A stretch of 64,000 nt of DNA, from the NCBI GenBank assembly GCA_964532465.1, contig CAZHHX010000010.1, positions 32,601 to 96,600 of the forward strand. The letters run 5' to 3'. The stretch comes from JAPLKB01 sp964532465. GTDB taxonomy: Bacteria; Desulfobacterota; Syntrophorhabdia; Syntrophorhabdales; Syntrophorhabdaceae. The number at the start of each line of letters is the position of its first letter. Position 1 is the first letter of the stretch. The translations under genes were made by a program, and so were the position numbers. This document shows positions 41,910-50,665 of the stretch, piece after piece. A model generated the notes under the pieces. It made no database searches. It was not told where the DNA came from and worked only from the letters and a program-made list of their open reading frames with translations.

Positions 41910-42158
41910 ATGTCTATTCATATAATTCCGGTAAATAAACTCAGCGCCAGAGCCCTGCGTGGCGTTATTGAGGAATTTATTTCAAGAGAAGGCACTGATT
42001 ACGGCGAGAAAGAGTTTTCAGCGGAAACAAAATTCATACAGGTAAAAGATAAGCTTGAAAAAGGTCTGGCAGTTCTTGTTTTTGACGACAAGACCGAAAC
42101 TACAAATATCTTCATGGCCGACAACCCTGTTTTAAAAAAGATAAAGGAAAGTGAGTGA
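41910..42158 (+). CDS. UPF0270 (YheU-like) protein
   Basis: 82 aa. Matches the UPF0270 pattern: an IIPVNKLSARALRGVIEEFISREGTDYGE block followed by KFIQVKDKLEKGLAVLVFDDKTETTNI. Family function unknown. It is followed by a 15-codon frame (42162-42209) that overlaps the next start by ATGA and might only serve translational coupling. Confidence 0.88.
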   Translation: MSIHIIPVNKLSARALRGVIEEFISREGTDYGEKEFSAETKFIQVKDKLEKGLAVLVFDDKTETTNIFMADNPVLKKIKESE

Positions 42159-42205
42159 GCAATGACAAAAAAACAATATGTCGTAACTTTTAGGGGAAAA
42201 AACCG

Positions 42206-42538
42206 ATGATGCGTTTTGTAATATTCATTATTTTCATATTAATAGCCTATTTCAGCTTTCGCTACGTAATCAGGTCATTCAGACAGGAGAGGTATCAGAA
42301 AAGCGAAGGGAACGGCAGCCGTAACAGGGGGTATATCAATACGGAGGAGGAGTACAGACAGATTTTAGGAGTCACAGCCGGAGACAGCCAGGAAATTATC
42401 AGAAAAAAATATATAGAACTCCTCGCGAAATATCACCCCGACAAGGTGCAGCATCTGGGAATTGAATTTCAGGAAATAGCAGAGAAGAAAACCAAAGAAA
42501 TAATGGAAGCATACGAGTTCTTCCGGAAGAAATATTAG
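42206..42538 (+). CDS. Membrane-anchored J-domain protein
   Basis: 110 aa: N-terminal membrane helix (VIFIIFILIAYFSFRYVI), a short polar linker, and a C-terminal J domain with the HPD tripeptide (KYHPDKV). Lacks the Gly/Phe and zinc regions of DnaJ, so it is a class C co-chaperone (DjlA/TerB-like layout) that would recruit DnaK to the inner membrane. Confidence 0.9.
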   Translation: MMRFVIFIIFILIAYFSFRYVIRSFRQERYQKSEGNGSRNRGYINTEEEYRQILGVTAGDSQEIIRKKYIELLAKYHPDKVQHLGIEFQEIAEKKTKEIMEAYEFFRKKY

Positions 42539-42674
42539 AAGTTTTTTCGATACCGTGGACAGATGGCACCTGGGTTTTAATATTTAGCTTCTCAGTCCAT
42601 TAAAGATTATTTGCTTCGTTTCAAATAGGTGAGAAGGACAGATACCCAAATTCTATTGATTCCTGTAATTCCTT

Positions 42675-42709
42675 CTGAGTAACTTACCTCTTTTCTTAAA
42701 GTTACTCAG
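42675..42709. repeat. Inverted repeat, 11-bp arms
   Basis: CTGAGTAACTT (42675) pairs exactly with AAGTTACTCAG (42699-42709), 13-base loop. It sits between the J-domain gene and the convergent toxin gene and may end transcription, although no T-run follows. Confidence 0.5.
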
Positions 42710-42739
42710 TAACAAATCGCCCCGAAGGGTCGTGTAGTG

Positions 42740-43141
42740 CTATTCTCTATTCCAGTTTTCTATGTTCAGACCGTTGATCCTGCCGAAGTGCTTGTCATTG
42801 TTCGTTATTAGAGTGTAGTTCATTGTGAGAGCGGTAGAGGCAATAAGCAGATCCATATCGGCTATAATGATCCCGGCTGTCTGCAGGGCAGCTTTCAGTG
42901 CGCTGAAAGTTTCCATAATTGCCTTATCTATAGCGATAATGGGAAATAATTCCCTGATCCTGTATACAACGGCAAGATTTTTTTCTACATTCCCTGATTT
43001 TCTGGCGCCAAAGAGCAGCTCTCCATATGTGATAACAGAAATTGCCTTGGGAATCGCCTCGTTTTTTAAAAATTGATTTTGGACAAGACTATTGCCTTTG
43101 ATGCTGTAAATAATAATATCCGTATCAATCAAATAGGCCAT
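42740..43141 (-). CDS. VapC/FitB-type PIN domain toxin
   Basis: 133 aa from the ATG at 43141 (YLIDTDIIIYSIKG opens the PIN fold). Acidic residues at LIDTD, TYGELLFGA, IIADMDLLIA and ITNNDKHF complete the four-carboxylate site. It overlaps the antitoxin gene by 17 bases. Expected to cleave RNA. A longer frame from 43168 would run deeper into the antitoxin gene. Confidence 0.9.
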   Translation of the reverse strand: MAYLIDTDIIIYSIKGNSLVQNQFLKNEAIPKAISVITYGELLFGARKSGNVEKNLAVVYRIRELFPIIAIDKAIMETFSALKAALQTAGIIIADMDLLIASTALTMNYTLITNNDKHFGRINGLNIENWNRE

Positions 43142-43403
43142 GTTCCGCACCGAATCGAGGGCTGTCAATTCTGTTTTGCCTTATATCATCAACAATCTGG
43201 GCTGCTGTCCGATTATCATCCCATGACCCTGAAAGAGACAGGAATTCTTTTGTAGGGTTGTGCTGAAAAGATGCAGGATTCGATAGATACCTCTCCAGAA
43301 TGAAGATCACTTCCTGGCTTAAGGAGCGGTTTTCTGATTTAGCGAGATTCTTAAGGAAAGTGTACAATCTGTCGTCAATGTCCCTGACCTGCAATATAGC
43401 CAT
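43125..43403 (-). CDS. FitA/VapB-type ribbon-helix-helix antitoxin
   Basis: 92 aa. N-terminal ribbon-helix-helix MAILQVRDIDDRLYTFLKNLA with SLSQEVIFILERYL, then a C-terminal toxin-binding tail (SWDDNRTAAQIVDDIR). Strong Shine-Dalgarno GGAGGTG. First gene of the pair. Repeated TATCATG half-sites overlap its promoter and are plausible operator sites. Confidence 0.87.
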   Translation of the reverse strand: MAILQVRDIDDRLYTFLKNLAKSENRSLSQEVIFILERYLSNPASFQHNPTKEFLSLSGSWDDNRTAAQIVDDIRQNRIDSPRFGAEHGLFD

Positions 43404-43421
43404 AATCGCACCTCCTTGGAT

Positions 43422-43450
43422 AGTATATGCTCATCTTCATGATAAATCAA
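43422..43450 (-). promoter_or_regulatory. Promoter and probable operator of the FitAB-like operon
   Basis: Minus strand TTGATT (43450-43445), 17-base spacer, TATACT (43427-43422). TATCATG half-sites lie in the spacer and just upstream of the -35, fitting repression by the antitoxin. Confidence 0.65.
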
Positions 43451-43451
43451 T

Positions 43452-43538
43452 CAATTTGCATGATATATATTTTTAGGGTAATTTACCTCGCTCCATCGAC
43501 TTCTCTGTTCCTGCTGTTATCTTGCAATTTGCATGATA
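43452..43538 (+). repeat. Two 14-base direct repeats upstream of the toxin-antitoxin operon
   Basis: CAATTTGCATGATA occurs exactly at 43452-43465 and 43525-43538. The first touches the -35 region of the antitoxin promoter, so these may be binding sites. The rest of the gap to 43802 holds no recognisable gene and no clear promoter for the methyltransferase gene. Confidence 0.6.
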
Positions 43539-43802
43539 ATCTCTCGATGTCCTTCCGATGTAGTTAAAACCATTTGCAATCTCACAGCAAAAGTAGGAAA
43601 ATAAAACATTCAAAAAAATATTTTAAGCATATGGGCCATTTATAAGCGGGGGTTTTAAATGCTTTTGACTATTCACTGTTCACTAACGACTATCCACTGC
43701 CTTTTAGATTGGCAAAATATTCCCAAACCTCGGCAGGGAGTTTTCTGTCGAAGAACACTTGTATTGTCCAGATATGCTGCGAACGCTTCGGCATAAGACT
43801 AT

Positions 43803-45200
43803 ATGAGCATACCCGTCATTGACTTATTTGCCGGCCCTGGAGGGCTCGGCGAAGGATTTTCATCGTTAAGGGATCAGAACGGTAATCCTGTATTCAAGAT
43901 ACGTCTTTCCATCGAAAAAGATCGCCTTGCTCACAAAACACTGGAACTGAGAAGTTTTTTCAGACAGTTTCCGGACGGACAAGCACCTGAGGATTATTAT
44001 CGCTATATCCGCCGTGAAGGTGTAACGAGAGAGGAATTGTTCAGCCGGAATGAGTATGAGGCTAAAGCCGCACAAAAAGAAGCCTGGTGTTTTGAACTTG
44101 CAAAAGAACATGCCTCAGAGATAGACGAACGGATTAAGGAAGCTTTGAATGGAGAGCAATTATGGGTTCTCATCGGCGGCCCGCCCTGTCAGGCATATTC
44201 TATAGTAGGGCGTTCCCGTATGCGCGGATCAGACCTGGCCAAATATGAAAATGATCCTCGACACTATCTTTACCGGGAGTATCTCAGGATTCTTGTGACT
44301 CATCGTCCTCCCGTATTTGTGATGGAAAATGTAAAGGGGATTCTTTCATCACGGGTTAATGGAGAAGCTATATTTGATAAAATACTTAACGACTTATCTT
44401 CTGCTGGAAGCAACGGTAATCAGAAAGGGTATCGTCTGTATGCCCTGAACCCATATTTGCATAAGGCTCGACCGGGTGATTTTGTAATTCATGCGGAAAA
44501 ACATGATATTCCACAAAGGCGGCATCGTGTAATTGTCGTCGGAATTAGATGCGATCTTGATATCAAGCCGGAACCTCTCAACGAAAAGCAGAGTGCTGTA
44601 ACTGTAGGAGATGCTATTTTTGATTTGCCGAAGATCCGTAGCGGCATATCTAAAGAGTCTGACAGCTTTGCGGCATGGTCAGGAATATTGGAAGAATTTT
44701 CCAAAAACATGGACAGACTTGATTCTATCCCGGAAGATGTACGGAAGGAAATTGAAAAGGCTTGTATCAGCCGGAACCATTTAACTTTGGGGAGCGAGTT
44801 TGTTGCAATAGAATTGGGCGGGCACTCATCAGTCTGGCTTAAGGAATATGCCTGGTGGTTCAGGGATGAGCGTTTAAAAGGATATTGCAATCATTCAGCA
44901 AGGTCTCATATACGCCAGGACCTGTTCAGATATCTGTATGCGTCCTGCTATGCCAAGGCGAAAAAAGCTTCCCCGCGTATCGTTGATTTTCCGCACTATT
45001 TGAGACCTGCGCATCGCAACATCGGAGATGCAGTTGCAGGCAAAATTTTTATTGATCGGTTCAAGGTTCAACAGAAAGGACACCCAGCTACAACAGTGGT
45101 GTCGCATATAAGCAAGGACGGGCACTATTTTATACATCCCGTCGCGTGGCAGCCGAAAAAAGTCTTTCAATCTCATAACAGGCTGTTGTATCATTGCTAA
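43803..45200 (+). CDS. DNA (cytosine-5) methyltransferase 1, lacking C-terminal motif X
   Basis: 465 aa. Motif I DLFAGPGGLGEG at residues 6-17, motif IV GGPPCQAYS with catalytic C129, motif VI VMENVKG, motif VIII QRRHRVIVVG, then a target-recognition region. After HISKDGHYFIHP the frame reads 17 unrelated residues and stops. The REAARIQ and GNAVPP blocks (motif X) found in the next gene are missing and not present in any frame before 45205. Probably truncated by deletion; it may be inactive or need a partner. Confidence 0.9.
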   Translation: MSIPVIDLFAGPGGLGEGFSSLRDQNGNPVFKIRLSIEKDRLAHKTLELRSFFRQFPDGQAPEDYYRYIRREGVTREELFSRNEYEAKAAQKEAWCFELAKEHASEIDERIKEALNGEQLWVLIGGPPCQAYSIVGRSRMRGSDLAKYENDPRHYLYREYLRILVTHRPPVFVMENVKGILSSRVNGEAIFDKILNDLSSAGSNGNQKGYRLYALNPYLHKARPGDFVIHAEKHDIPQRRHRVIVVGIRCDLDIKPEPLNEKQSAVTVGDAIFDLPKIRSGISKESDSFAAWSGILEEFSKNMDRLDSIPEDVRKEIEKACISRNHLTLGSEFVAIELGGHSSVWLKEYAWWFRDERLKGYCNHSARSHIRQDLFRYLYASCYAKAKKASPRIVDFPHYLRPAHRNIGDAVAGKIFIDRFKVQQKGHPATTVVSHISKDGHYFIHPVAWQPKKVFQSHNRLLYHC

Positions 45201-45204
45201 TAAC

Positions 45205-46458
45205 ATGAACTCTGAACATGCGCCTACTTTCATCGATCTTTTTGCCGGGGCCGGAGGTCTATCTGAAGGCTTCATGCAATCCGGTTTTATGCCTGTGCTT
45301 CATATTGAGATTGATCGATACTGCTGTTTCACTCTCAAGACAAGGACAGCTTACCATTTCTTAAAACAAGAAGGCAGAATAGACGAATACTACAAATACT
45401 TAAAAGGCGAGATCACAAGAGAAGAACTTTACAGTCTTGTTCCAGAAATAATTCTCGGTGCAGTTATAAATGATGAGATTTCTAAACCTAAAATTCCCCA
45501 GTTGTTTAGGTATACTTTTGAACGACTCAAGGAAATAAATAGAGATTCAGTGGATATATTAATCGGTGGTCCTCCATGCCAGGCATATTCTAAGAGTGGT
45601 ATATCTGCGGATAAAGATCGAAAAAAAAATGATGCCCGGAGGCACTTTTATACACTCTACGCGAGATTTATCGCAGAATTTAAGCCTAAGCTGTTTATTT
45701 TTGAAAATGTGCCGGGTATTAAAAGCATAAATAACGGAATATACTATAAAAACCTCAAAAAATATTGCCAACTCCTTGGCTACGAAATTGGTGATTCAAT
45801 TTTTGATGCCTCAGATTACGGAGTACTGCAAAAGAGAAAAAGAGTGATAATTGTTGGATGGAAAAAAGACCTGAATCTTACATACCCTGTATTTGGGAAA
45901 ATAGACAATCCTTGGACTGTCAATGATTTACTCAGTGATCTACCTCCTCTTAAAGCTGGTGAAACTATAGAGATTGGCCAATATGTTGCTAGTACTACAG
46001 AATATCTCAGCAAATTCGGGCTCAGGAATGGCACGAATCTCCTTATTCAACATATTACGAGACCTCATAATGCAAGAGATTTGTCGATCTATAAAATGGC
46101 TATTAAAGCATGGGATGAACAAAAGGTAAGGTTGAAGAATTCAGACATCCCTCAGGAAATGAGAACTCAAAAAAATACAAAATCTTTCCTTGATCGTTTT
46201 AAGGTGGTCTCAAAGGAACATCTATCCCATACAATGTTGGCGCATATCGCAAAAGATGGTCATTACTATATACATCCCGATATTGACCAACTGCGTTCTC
46301 TTTCAATCAGAGAAGCGGCCAGAATACAATCGTTTCCCGATGATTATTTTTTTGAAGGCCCACGGACCTCTATCTTTGCCCAGATAGGCAATGCTGTGCC
46401 GCCGCTTGTATCGACAGCCATCGCGAAAACAATTAAGGACACACTCTATGGGCGTTGA
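45205..46458 (+). CDS. DNA (cytosine-5) methyltransferase 2, complete
   Basis: 417 aa. Motif I DLFAGAGGLSEGF, motif IV GGPPCQAYS with catalytic C125, motif VI IFENVPG, motif VIII QKRKRVIIVG, and C-terminal SIREAARIQSFPDDYFF and QIGNAVPP. It shares an unusual insert after motif II (YYKYLKGEITREELYS) with the upstream enzyme, so the two arose by duplication. It marks host DNA with 5-methylcytosine. It starts four bases after gene 1 and overlaps the ATPase gene by 11 bases. Confidence 0.95.
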   Translation: MNSEHAPTFIDLFAGAGGLSEGFMQSGFMPVLHIEIDRYCCFTLKTRTAYHFLKQEGRIDEYYKYLKGEITREELYSLVPEIILGAVINDEISKPKIPQLFRYTFERLKEINRDSVDILIGGPPCQAYSKSGISADKDRKKNDARRHFYTLYARFIAEFKPKLFIFENVPGIKSINNGIYYKNLKKYCQLLGYEIGDSIFDASDYGVLQKRKRVIIVGWKKDLNLTYPVFGKIDNPWTVNDLLSDLPPLKAGETIEIGQYVASTTEYLSKFGLRNGTNLLIQHITRPHNARDLSIYKMAIKAWDEQKVRLKNSDIPQEMRTQKNTKSFLDRFKVVSKEHLSHTMLAHIAKDGHYYIHPDIDQLRSLSIREAARIQSFPDDYFFEGPRTSIFAQIGNAVPPLVSTAIAKTIKDTLYGR

Positions 46459-48544
46459 GAGTATCTTCAGACCAAGAGCCCGTTTATTATTACAACTTGG
46501 TGATCAGTTAATTAAGAACGAGGGCATAGCTCTTCTGGAGCTTGTAAAAAACAGTTACGACGCCGATTCTTCTGCTGTAAAGGTGGTAATGAAAAATGTT
46601 CACAATCCGCAGATGGGAAAAATCGTCATAAAAGACAATGGAATAGGAATGGATCTATCCATAATAAAGAATGTATGGATGGAACCCGGGAGCGAATATA
46701 AAACCGATCAGTTTCGTGCACGAGAGGTGAGCCCTCGTTACAAAAGATTGCCTATAGGAGAAAAAGGAATTGGAAGGTTTGGGGTCCATAAGCTTGGCAA
46801 GGAAATAACCCTGGTTTCCAGGAAATCCGGAAAAAAGGAAATTTATCTTAAAATTGATTGGACTGTGTTTGGTCAATCAAAATACCTCAATGATATTCCT
46901 GTCTGGATAAACGAAAGGCAACCGGAAATTTTTACTGGTGAAAAAACAGGTACAGAGATAACTATTACAAATCTGCAATCAGAATGGACCAGGGGGATGG
47001 TCCGTGAAGTCTTCAGGGCGCTTAATTCTTTGAACTCCCCGTTTAACTCTCCGGATCATTTCGAAGTCGATTTTAATATCGACAATCCAGACCTGCTCAA
47101 GGGCTTGCTATCATTGGAAGATATCAAGGAGTTCGCTTTGTACAGATTTCACTGCACTATGGCTGGCAGGGAAATAAGCAAGTTCCATTATGAATTTACA
47201 CCCTGGGCAACAATGAAAAAACTACAGGGAAGAACTATTACTGAAAATGATGCTTTCATTGTAAAAGCAAAAAAGATGGTAGACATTGACGATGACCCTA
47301 TTGATCTTGCTAAATACAATATAGGACGTATTGAGTTTGAAGGATTGATATACGACAGGTCTCCAAAGATATTGGCGTTAGGCGTTCAGGATAAGAAGGG
47401 TTTAAAGGACTATTTGACCAGTAATGGTGGAATACGGGTATACAGGGACGGTATAAGAGTTTATGATTATGGTGAGCCGGACAATGATTGGTTGAATTTG
47501 GATATAAGAAGGGTCAATGTTCCTGGAAAAAGAATCAGCAATAACATTATCACCAGCGCCATCAATCTCGCCAGGGAGGATAGCACAGATTTAAAGGAAA
47601 AAACCAATCGCGAAGGGTTCATAGAAAATGAAGCCTACGCGATCTTTGTGAAAGCAATTCTATATACGCTTGACAAAATTGAAACTCTACGACAATTTGA
47701 TAAAGAGAAAGTAAGATTGCTTTATGGCCCTAAATCGACCTCAGAACCGGTAATTGCGACTCTAAGTGATCTGAGGGCTATTATCGAAGAAAAAATCAAG
47801 GATAAGGAATTAAAAAAGAATATTGATCAATATTTGGACCGGATAGAAGATCAGTATAACAATATTAACGAGGTTCTCCTGAAAAGTGCAGGGGCTGGCC
47901 TAAGTCTGACTGTTGCGCTGCACGAAATAGAAAAAGTAATTGCTGAATTAAAACGCGTTGTGCAACGGCAAAAACCATCAGAAAGGATATTGAATCTGGT
48001 AGAAAGGCTATTTGAGCTTGTCGAACAATACGGGCAGCTGGCAAAGGGCCGAGGTAAGAAGAAGGAAGACATGGTGAAAATCATCAATAATGCCCTTTTT
48101 GCTGTTGAATATCGACTGGAAGCCCATAAAATTGAAGTAATAAGAAACTATCTTGGATATAAAGAAGACCGGTTTATACGTTGTGAAAAAAGTCTTGTCA
48201 CCAGTTCCATTCTAAACATTTTTGACAACGCAATCTGGTGGCTTGAATATTATGCCATAAAGAATAAAAAGATATTCATCGATATTGTGGCGGACCCACC
48301 CGGATATCTGTCGGTTGTGGTCGTAGATAATGGCAATGGGTTTACCCTGCCCACAGAAGAAATAGTGAAACCATTCGTATCAGGTAAACCTTATGGGATG
48401 GGTATAGGCCTGCATATAGTTAAAGAAGTGATGGAGGCACATGGTGGAATGCTGCAGTTTCCGGAATATGGAGACGTGTCCACGCCGCCTGCATTTGAAA
48501 ATGGTGCTACAATCGAACTTTCATTCAAAATGGAGGAGAAGTGA
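46448..48544 (+). CDS. Double-GHKL ATPase / histidine-kinase-like protein of the R-M island
   Basis: 698 aa from the ATG at 46448 inside the methyltransferase stop; the longer frame from 46391 lies within the methyltransferase gene. N-terminal MORC/MutL/Hsp90-type GHKL domain: N-box E31-LVKN35-SYD38, DNGIGM at 63-68, and EKGIGRFGVHKLG near 105-118. A middle transducer-like domain follows. At ~490 is an H-box-like LTVALHEIEKVIAEL (H492). A second GHKL domain has NIFDNAIWW (~590), DNGNGF (~627) and GMGIGLHIVKEVMEAHGG (~660). It couples to the receiver gene by an ATG/GTG overlap. Confidence 0.85.
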   Translation: MGVESIFRPRARLLLQLGDQLIKNEGIALLELVKNSYDADSSAVKVVMKNVHNPQMGKIVIKDNGIGMDLSIIKNVWMEPGSEYKTDQFRAREVSPRYKRLPIGEKGIGRFGVHKLGKEITLVSRKSGKKEIYLKIDWTVFGQSKYLNDIPVWINERQPEIFTGEKTGTEITITNLQSEWTRGMVREVFRALNSLNSPFNSPDHFEVDFNIDNPDLLKGLLSLEDIKEFALYRFHCTMAGREISKFHYEFTPWATMKKLQGRTITENDAFIVKAKKMVDIDDDPIDLAKYNIGRIEFEGLIYDRSPKILALGVQDKKGLKDYLTSNGGIRVYRDGIRVYDYGEPDNDWLNLDIRRVNVPGKRISNNIITSAINLAREDSTDLKEKTNREGFIENEAYAIFVKAILYTLDKIETLRQFDKEKVRLLYGPKSTSEPVIATLSDLRAIIEEKIKDKELKKNIDQYLDRIEDQYNNINEVLLKSAGAGLSLTVALHEIEKVIAELKRVVQRQKPSERILNLVERLFELVEQYGQLAKGRGKKKEDMVKIINNALFAVEYRLEAHKIEVIRNYLGYKEDRFIRCEKSLVTSSILNIFDNAIWWLEYYAIKNKKIFIDIVADPPGYLSVVVVDNGNGFTLPTEEIVKPFVSGKPYGMGIGLHIVKEVMEAHGGMLQFPEYGDVSTPPAFENGATIELSFKMEEK

Positions 48545-49809
48545 TTCTGCCCACAAACGGAAAAATAGTGGTTATTGATGATAATCCCGAGGAAGGTCTT
48601 GCTTTAGTAAAAGCCTTGTCCAGGAATAATATTTCAGTAAAGTATTTCGACGGTGTCAGCGTTGATGAGTTACCTGCCACCCCGTTAAAAGACGTAAGAA
48701 TTGTCTTCCTGGATATTATCTTAGGAGTTGTTGCGTCCCGTAAAACTCAGGTATCCAAGGCTGTGTCGGTGTTAAAGAGGATCCTTGATATATCAAGACC
48801 TGTTCCCTACGTGCTGGTCGCATGGACTAAGGACAATAAACTGATAGATCCGGTTATCGCGAAACTGAAACTAAATAAACCATTGATTGTGGTTGATCTT
48901 GAAAAATCAGAGTGCAAAAATGAAGATGGCACATATGATGTGGATTTTATCGAAAGAAAACTCAATGAAAAATGTGGCAATTTTGGATCATTGACAGCCT
49001 TCCTGTTATGGGAGAATGTTGTAAATAACTGCGCTGGAGAAATATTCAATGATTTTACTACATTTTATCCTGCTGACAAAGAGAATTGGGATTCTAATCT
49101 CAAGGGCGTAATACATGGCCTTACCGAAGCATTTGTCGGCAAAGACAGAATGAAAGATAAGGCTATGACGGACAAGGAAAAGCTCAGAAATGCTATGTTC
49201 GGTATCAATGGAGTGCTTATTGATTCATTAGAAAGTGCTGTTCAAAGAAACGATCTATTTGAAGTTGGGGGAATAAATTCAATAAATATAGCCGATAAGG
49301 TTAAATCAAAAATAAACACAAAAATGCATCTAATTGAGTCCGGTGAAAATAATTTCCCTCAAACTGGGAATCTCTATGTTCTTAAAAAACCCTCAGAAAA
49401 TGTTATCAACGAGATAGTAACAAAAAATGCAGTACCAGAACGGAAGGAAGATATTCTGGCAAGTAAACCGAAACTGATTGAGCTGGACATAACACCTCGC
49501 TGTGATTATGCTCAGAGTAAACGCTACGCAAGACTTTTGACAGGTATTATGTTAGAGGGAAATATTGTGGGTAACAAGTATTTCAAAAAAGATATTGAAC
49601 TATCTTATCGTAGGTGTCCAGTTGTGACTATAGACGGAAAAGATTGCTATTTACTATTTGACTATAGATTCTTTAAGTCCCTGACAACAGATGAACTAAA
49701 AGCAAGGAAGGACAAGTCAAAATACACAATTAGGCACGAGTTAGTGGTGGACATTCAGGCGAGCTTTTCTAACCATATAAATAGATTTGGCGTTACGTGC
49801 ATTGAGTAA
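48541..49809 (+). CDS. Receiver-domain protein of the R-M island
   Basis: 422 aa, GTG start overlapping the upstream stop. Residues 1-~125 are a receiver domain: acidic pair D13-D14 (VVIDDN), phospho-acceptor D58 (IVFLDI), T96 (LVAWT). The 300-residue remainder is unlike DNA-binding output domains and I do not recognise it; it ends near RHELVVDIQASFSNHINRFG. It is the natural phosphorylation partner of the preceding kinase-like protein and lies directly before an HNH nuclease gene. Confidence 0.75.
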   Translation: MILPTNGKIVVIDDNPEEGLALVKALSRNNISVKYFDGVSVDELPATPLKDVRIVFLDIILGVVASRKTQVSKAVSVLKRILDISRPVPYVLVAWTKDNKLIDPVIAKLKLNKPLIVVDLEKSECKNEDGTYDVDFIERKLNEKCGNFGSLTAFLLWENVVNNCAGEIFNDFTTFYPADKENWDSNLKGVIHGLTEAFVGKDRMKDKAMTDKEKLRNAMFGINGVLIDSLESAVQRNDLFEVGGINSINIADKVKSKINTKMHLIESGENNFPQTGNLYVLKKPSENVINEIVTKNAVPERKEDILASKPKLIELDITPRCDYAQSKRYARLLTGIMLEGNIVGNKYFKKDIELSYRRCPVVTIDGKDCYLLFDYRFFKSLTTDELKARKDKSKYTIRHELVVDIQASFSNHINRFGVTCIE

Positions 49810-49830
49810 CATAGAGATGCTATATTTCCC

Positions 49831-50634
49831 ATGAATAGGCAAGGTACGAAATGGAGCCGGGAAGAATTGATCATTGCCTTCAATCTGTATTGTAAAATTC
49901 CTTTCTCGAAGATTCACTATTCAAATCCTGAGATTATTGAGATGGCAGGTATCATAGGAAGAAGCCCTTCTTCCTTAGCCCTTAAGCTGGTTAATCTTGC
50001 AAGTTTAGACCCCGCTTTACGCCAGAGAAACATAAGTGGCATGAAACACGGCAGCAAATCAGACAGGCTCATTTGGGACGAATTCAATGAAAACCGCGAA
50101 GAACTGATCTACGAAAGTCAAATAGCAATTGCCAGACTTAAAGGGCAGCCAATGGAGGATATCGCACATATAGAGGTAGATGACCTGCCAGCAGAAGGAA
50201 AAGAAAGGGAAGCAATTATCATGGCGCGGGTTAATCAAAGCTTCTTCCGCAATGTTGTCTTGTCTTCATATGAAAATCAGTGTTGTATCACCGGAATAGC
50301 TGTGCCGGAACTGTTGATTGCGAGTCATATTATCCCATGGGCCAAAGATATAAAAAATAGACTAAACCCAGCAAATGGAGTCTGTCTTAATGCCTTACAT
50401 GATAAAGCGTTTGACAACGGCCTAATTACCATCACGCCGGATTATACCATCATAGTGTCGACCATTTTAAAGAAAATACGAAACCTTGAAGCATATGAGA
50501 GATTCTTCTTGCCTTTTAATAATAAGAAAATAGTATTGCCACGAAAATTCATTCCGGATCCTGAGTTCTTATTGTATCATAATAAATATGTCTTTGTTGA
50601 TGGATTGCAGGAAAAACAGACAATCCTATCTTGA
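49831..50634 (+). CDS. HNH endonuclease (HNH_2 type)
   Basis: 267 aa. N-terminal ~90 residues look like a Myb/SANT-like DNA-binding helix bundle (KWSREELIIAFNLYCKIPFSKIH). The C-terminal nuclease has CCITG, SHIIPW (H166), NPANG (N182) and ALHDKAFDNGLI (H190), the order of the HNH_2 family often found in restriction systems. It is the last gene of the coupled cassette and the likely DNA-cutting effector. No Shine-Dalgarno is evident. Confidence 0.9.
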   Translation: MNRQGTKWSREELIIAFNLYCKIPFSKIHYSNPEIIEMAGIIGRSPSSLALKLVNLASLDPALRQRNISGMKHGSKSDRLIWDEFNENREELIYESQIAIARLKGQPMEDIAHIEVDDLPAEGKEREAIIMARVNQSFFRNVVLSSYENQCCITGIAVPELLIASHIIPWAKDIKNRLNPANGVCLNALHDKAFDNGLITITPDYTIIVSTILKKIRNLEAYERFFLPFNNKKIVLPRKFIPDPEFLLYHNKYVFVDGLQEKQTILS

Positions 50635-50665
50635 CATTTAATAAACCCTGTTAATTTTCGAGAAC

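Noticed and set aside
41591..41938. Open frame of 115 codons before the UPF0270 gene
   Set aside because: It runs through the MITE-like element, overlaps the UPF0270 start and its translation is repeat-derived; no Shine-Dalgarno.
43650..43800. Small minus-strand frame of about 34 codons ahead of the methyltransferase gene
   Set aside because: Too short, no Shine-Dalgarno, no recognisable family; could be a remnant but cannot be supported.
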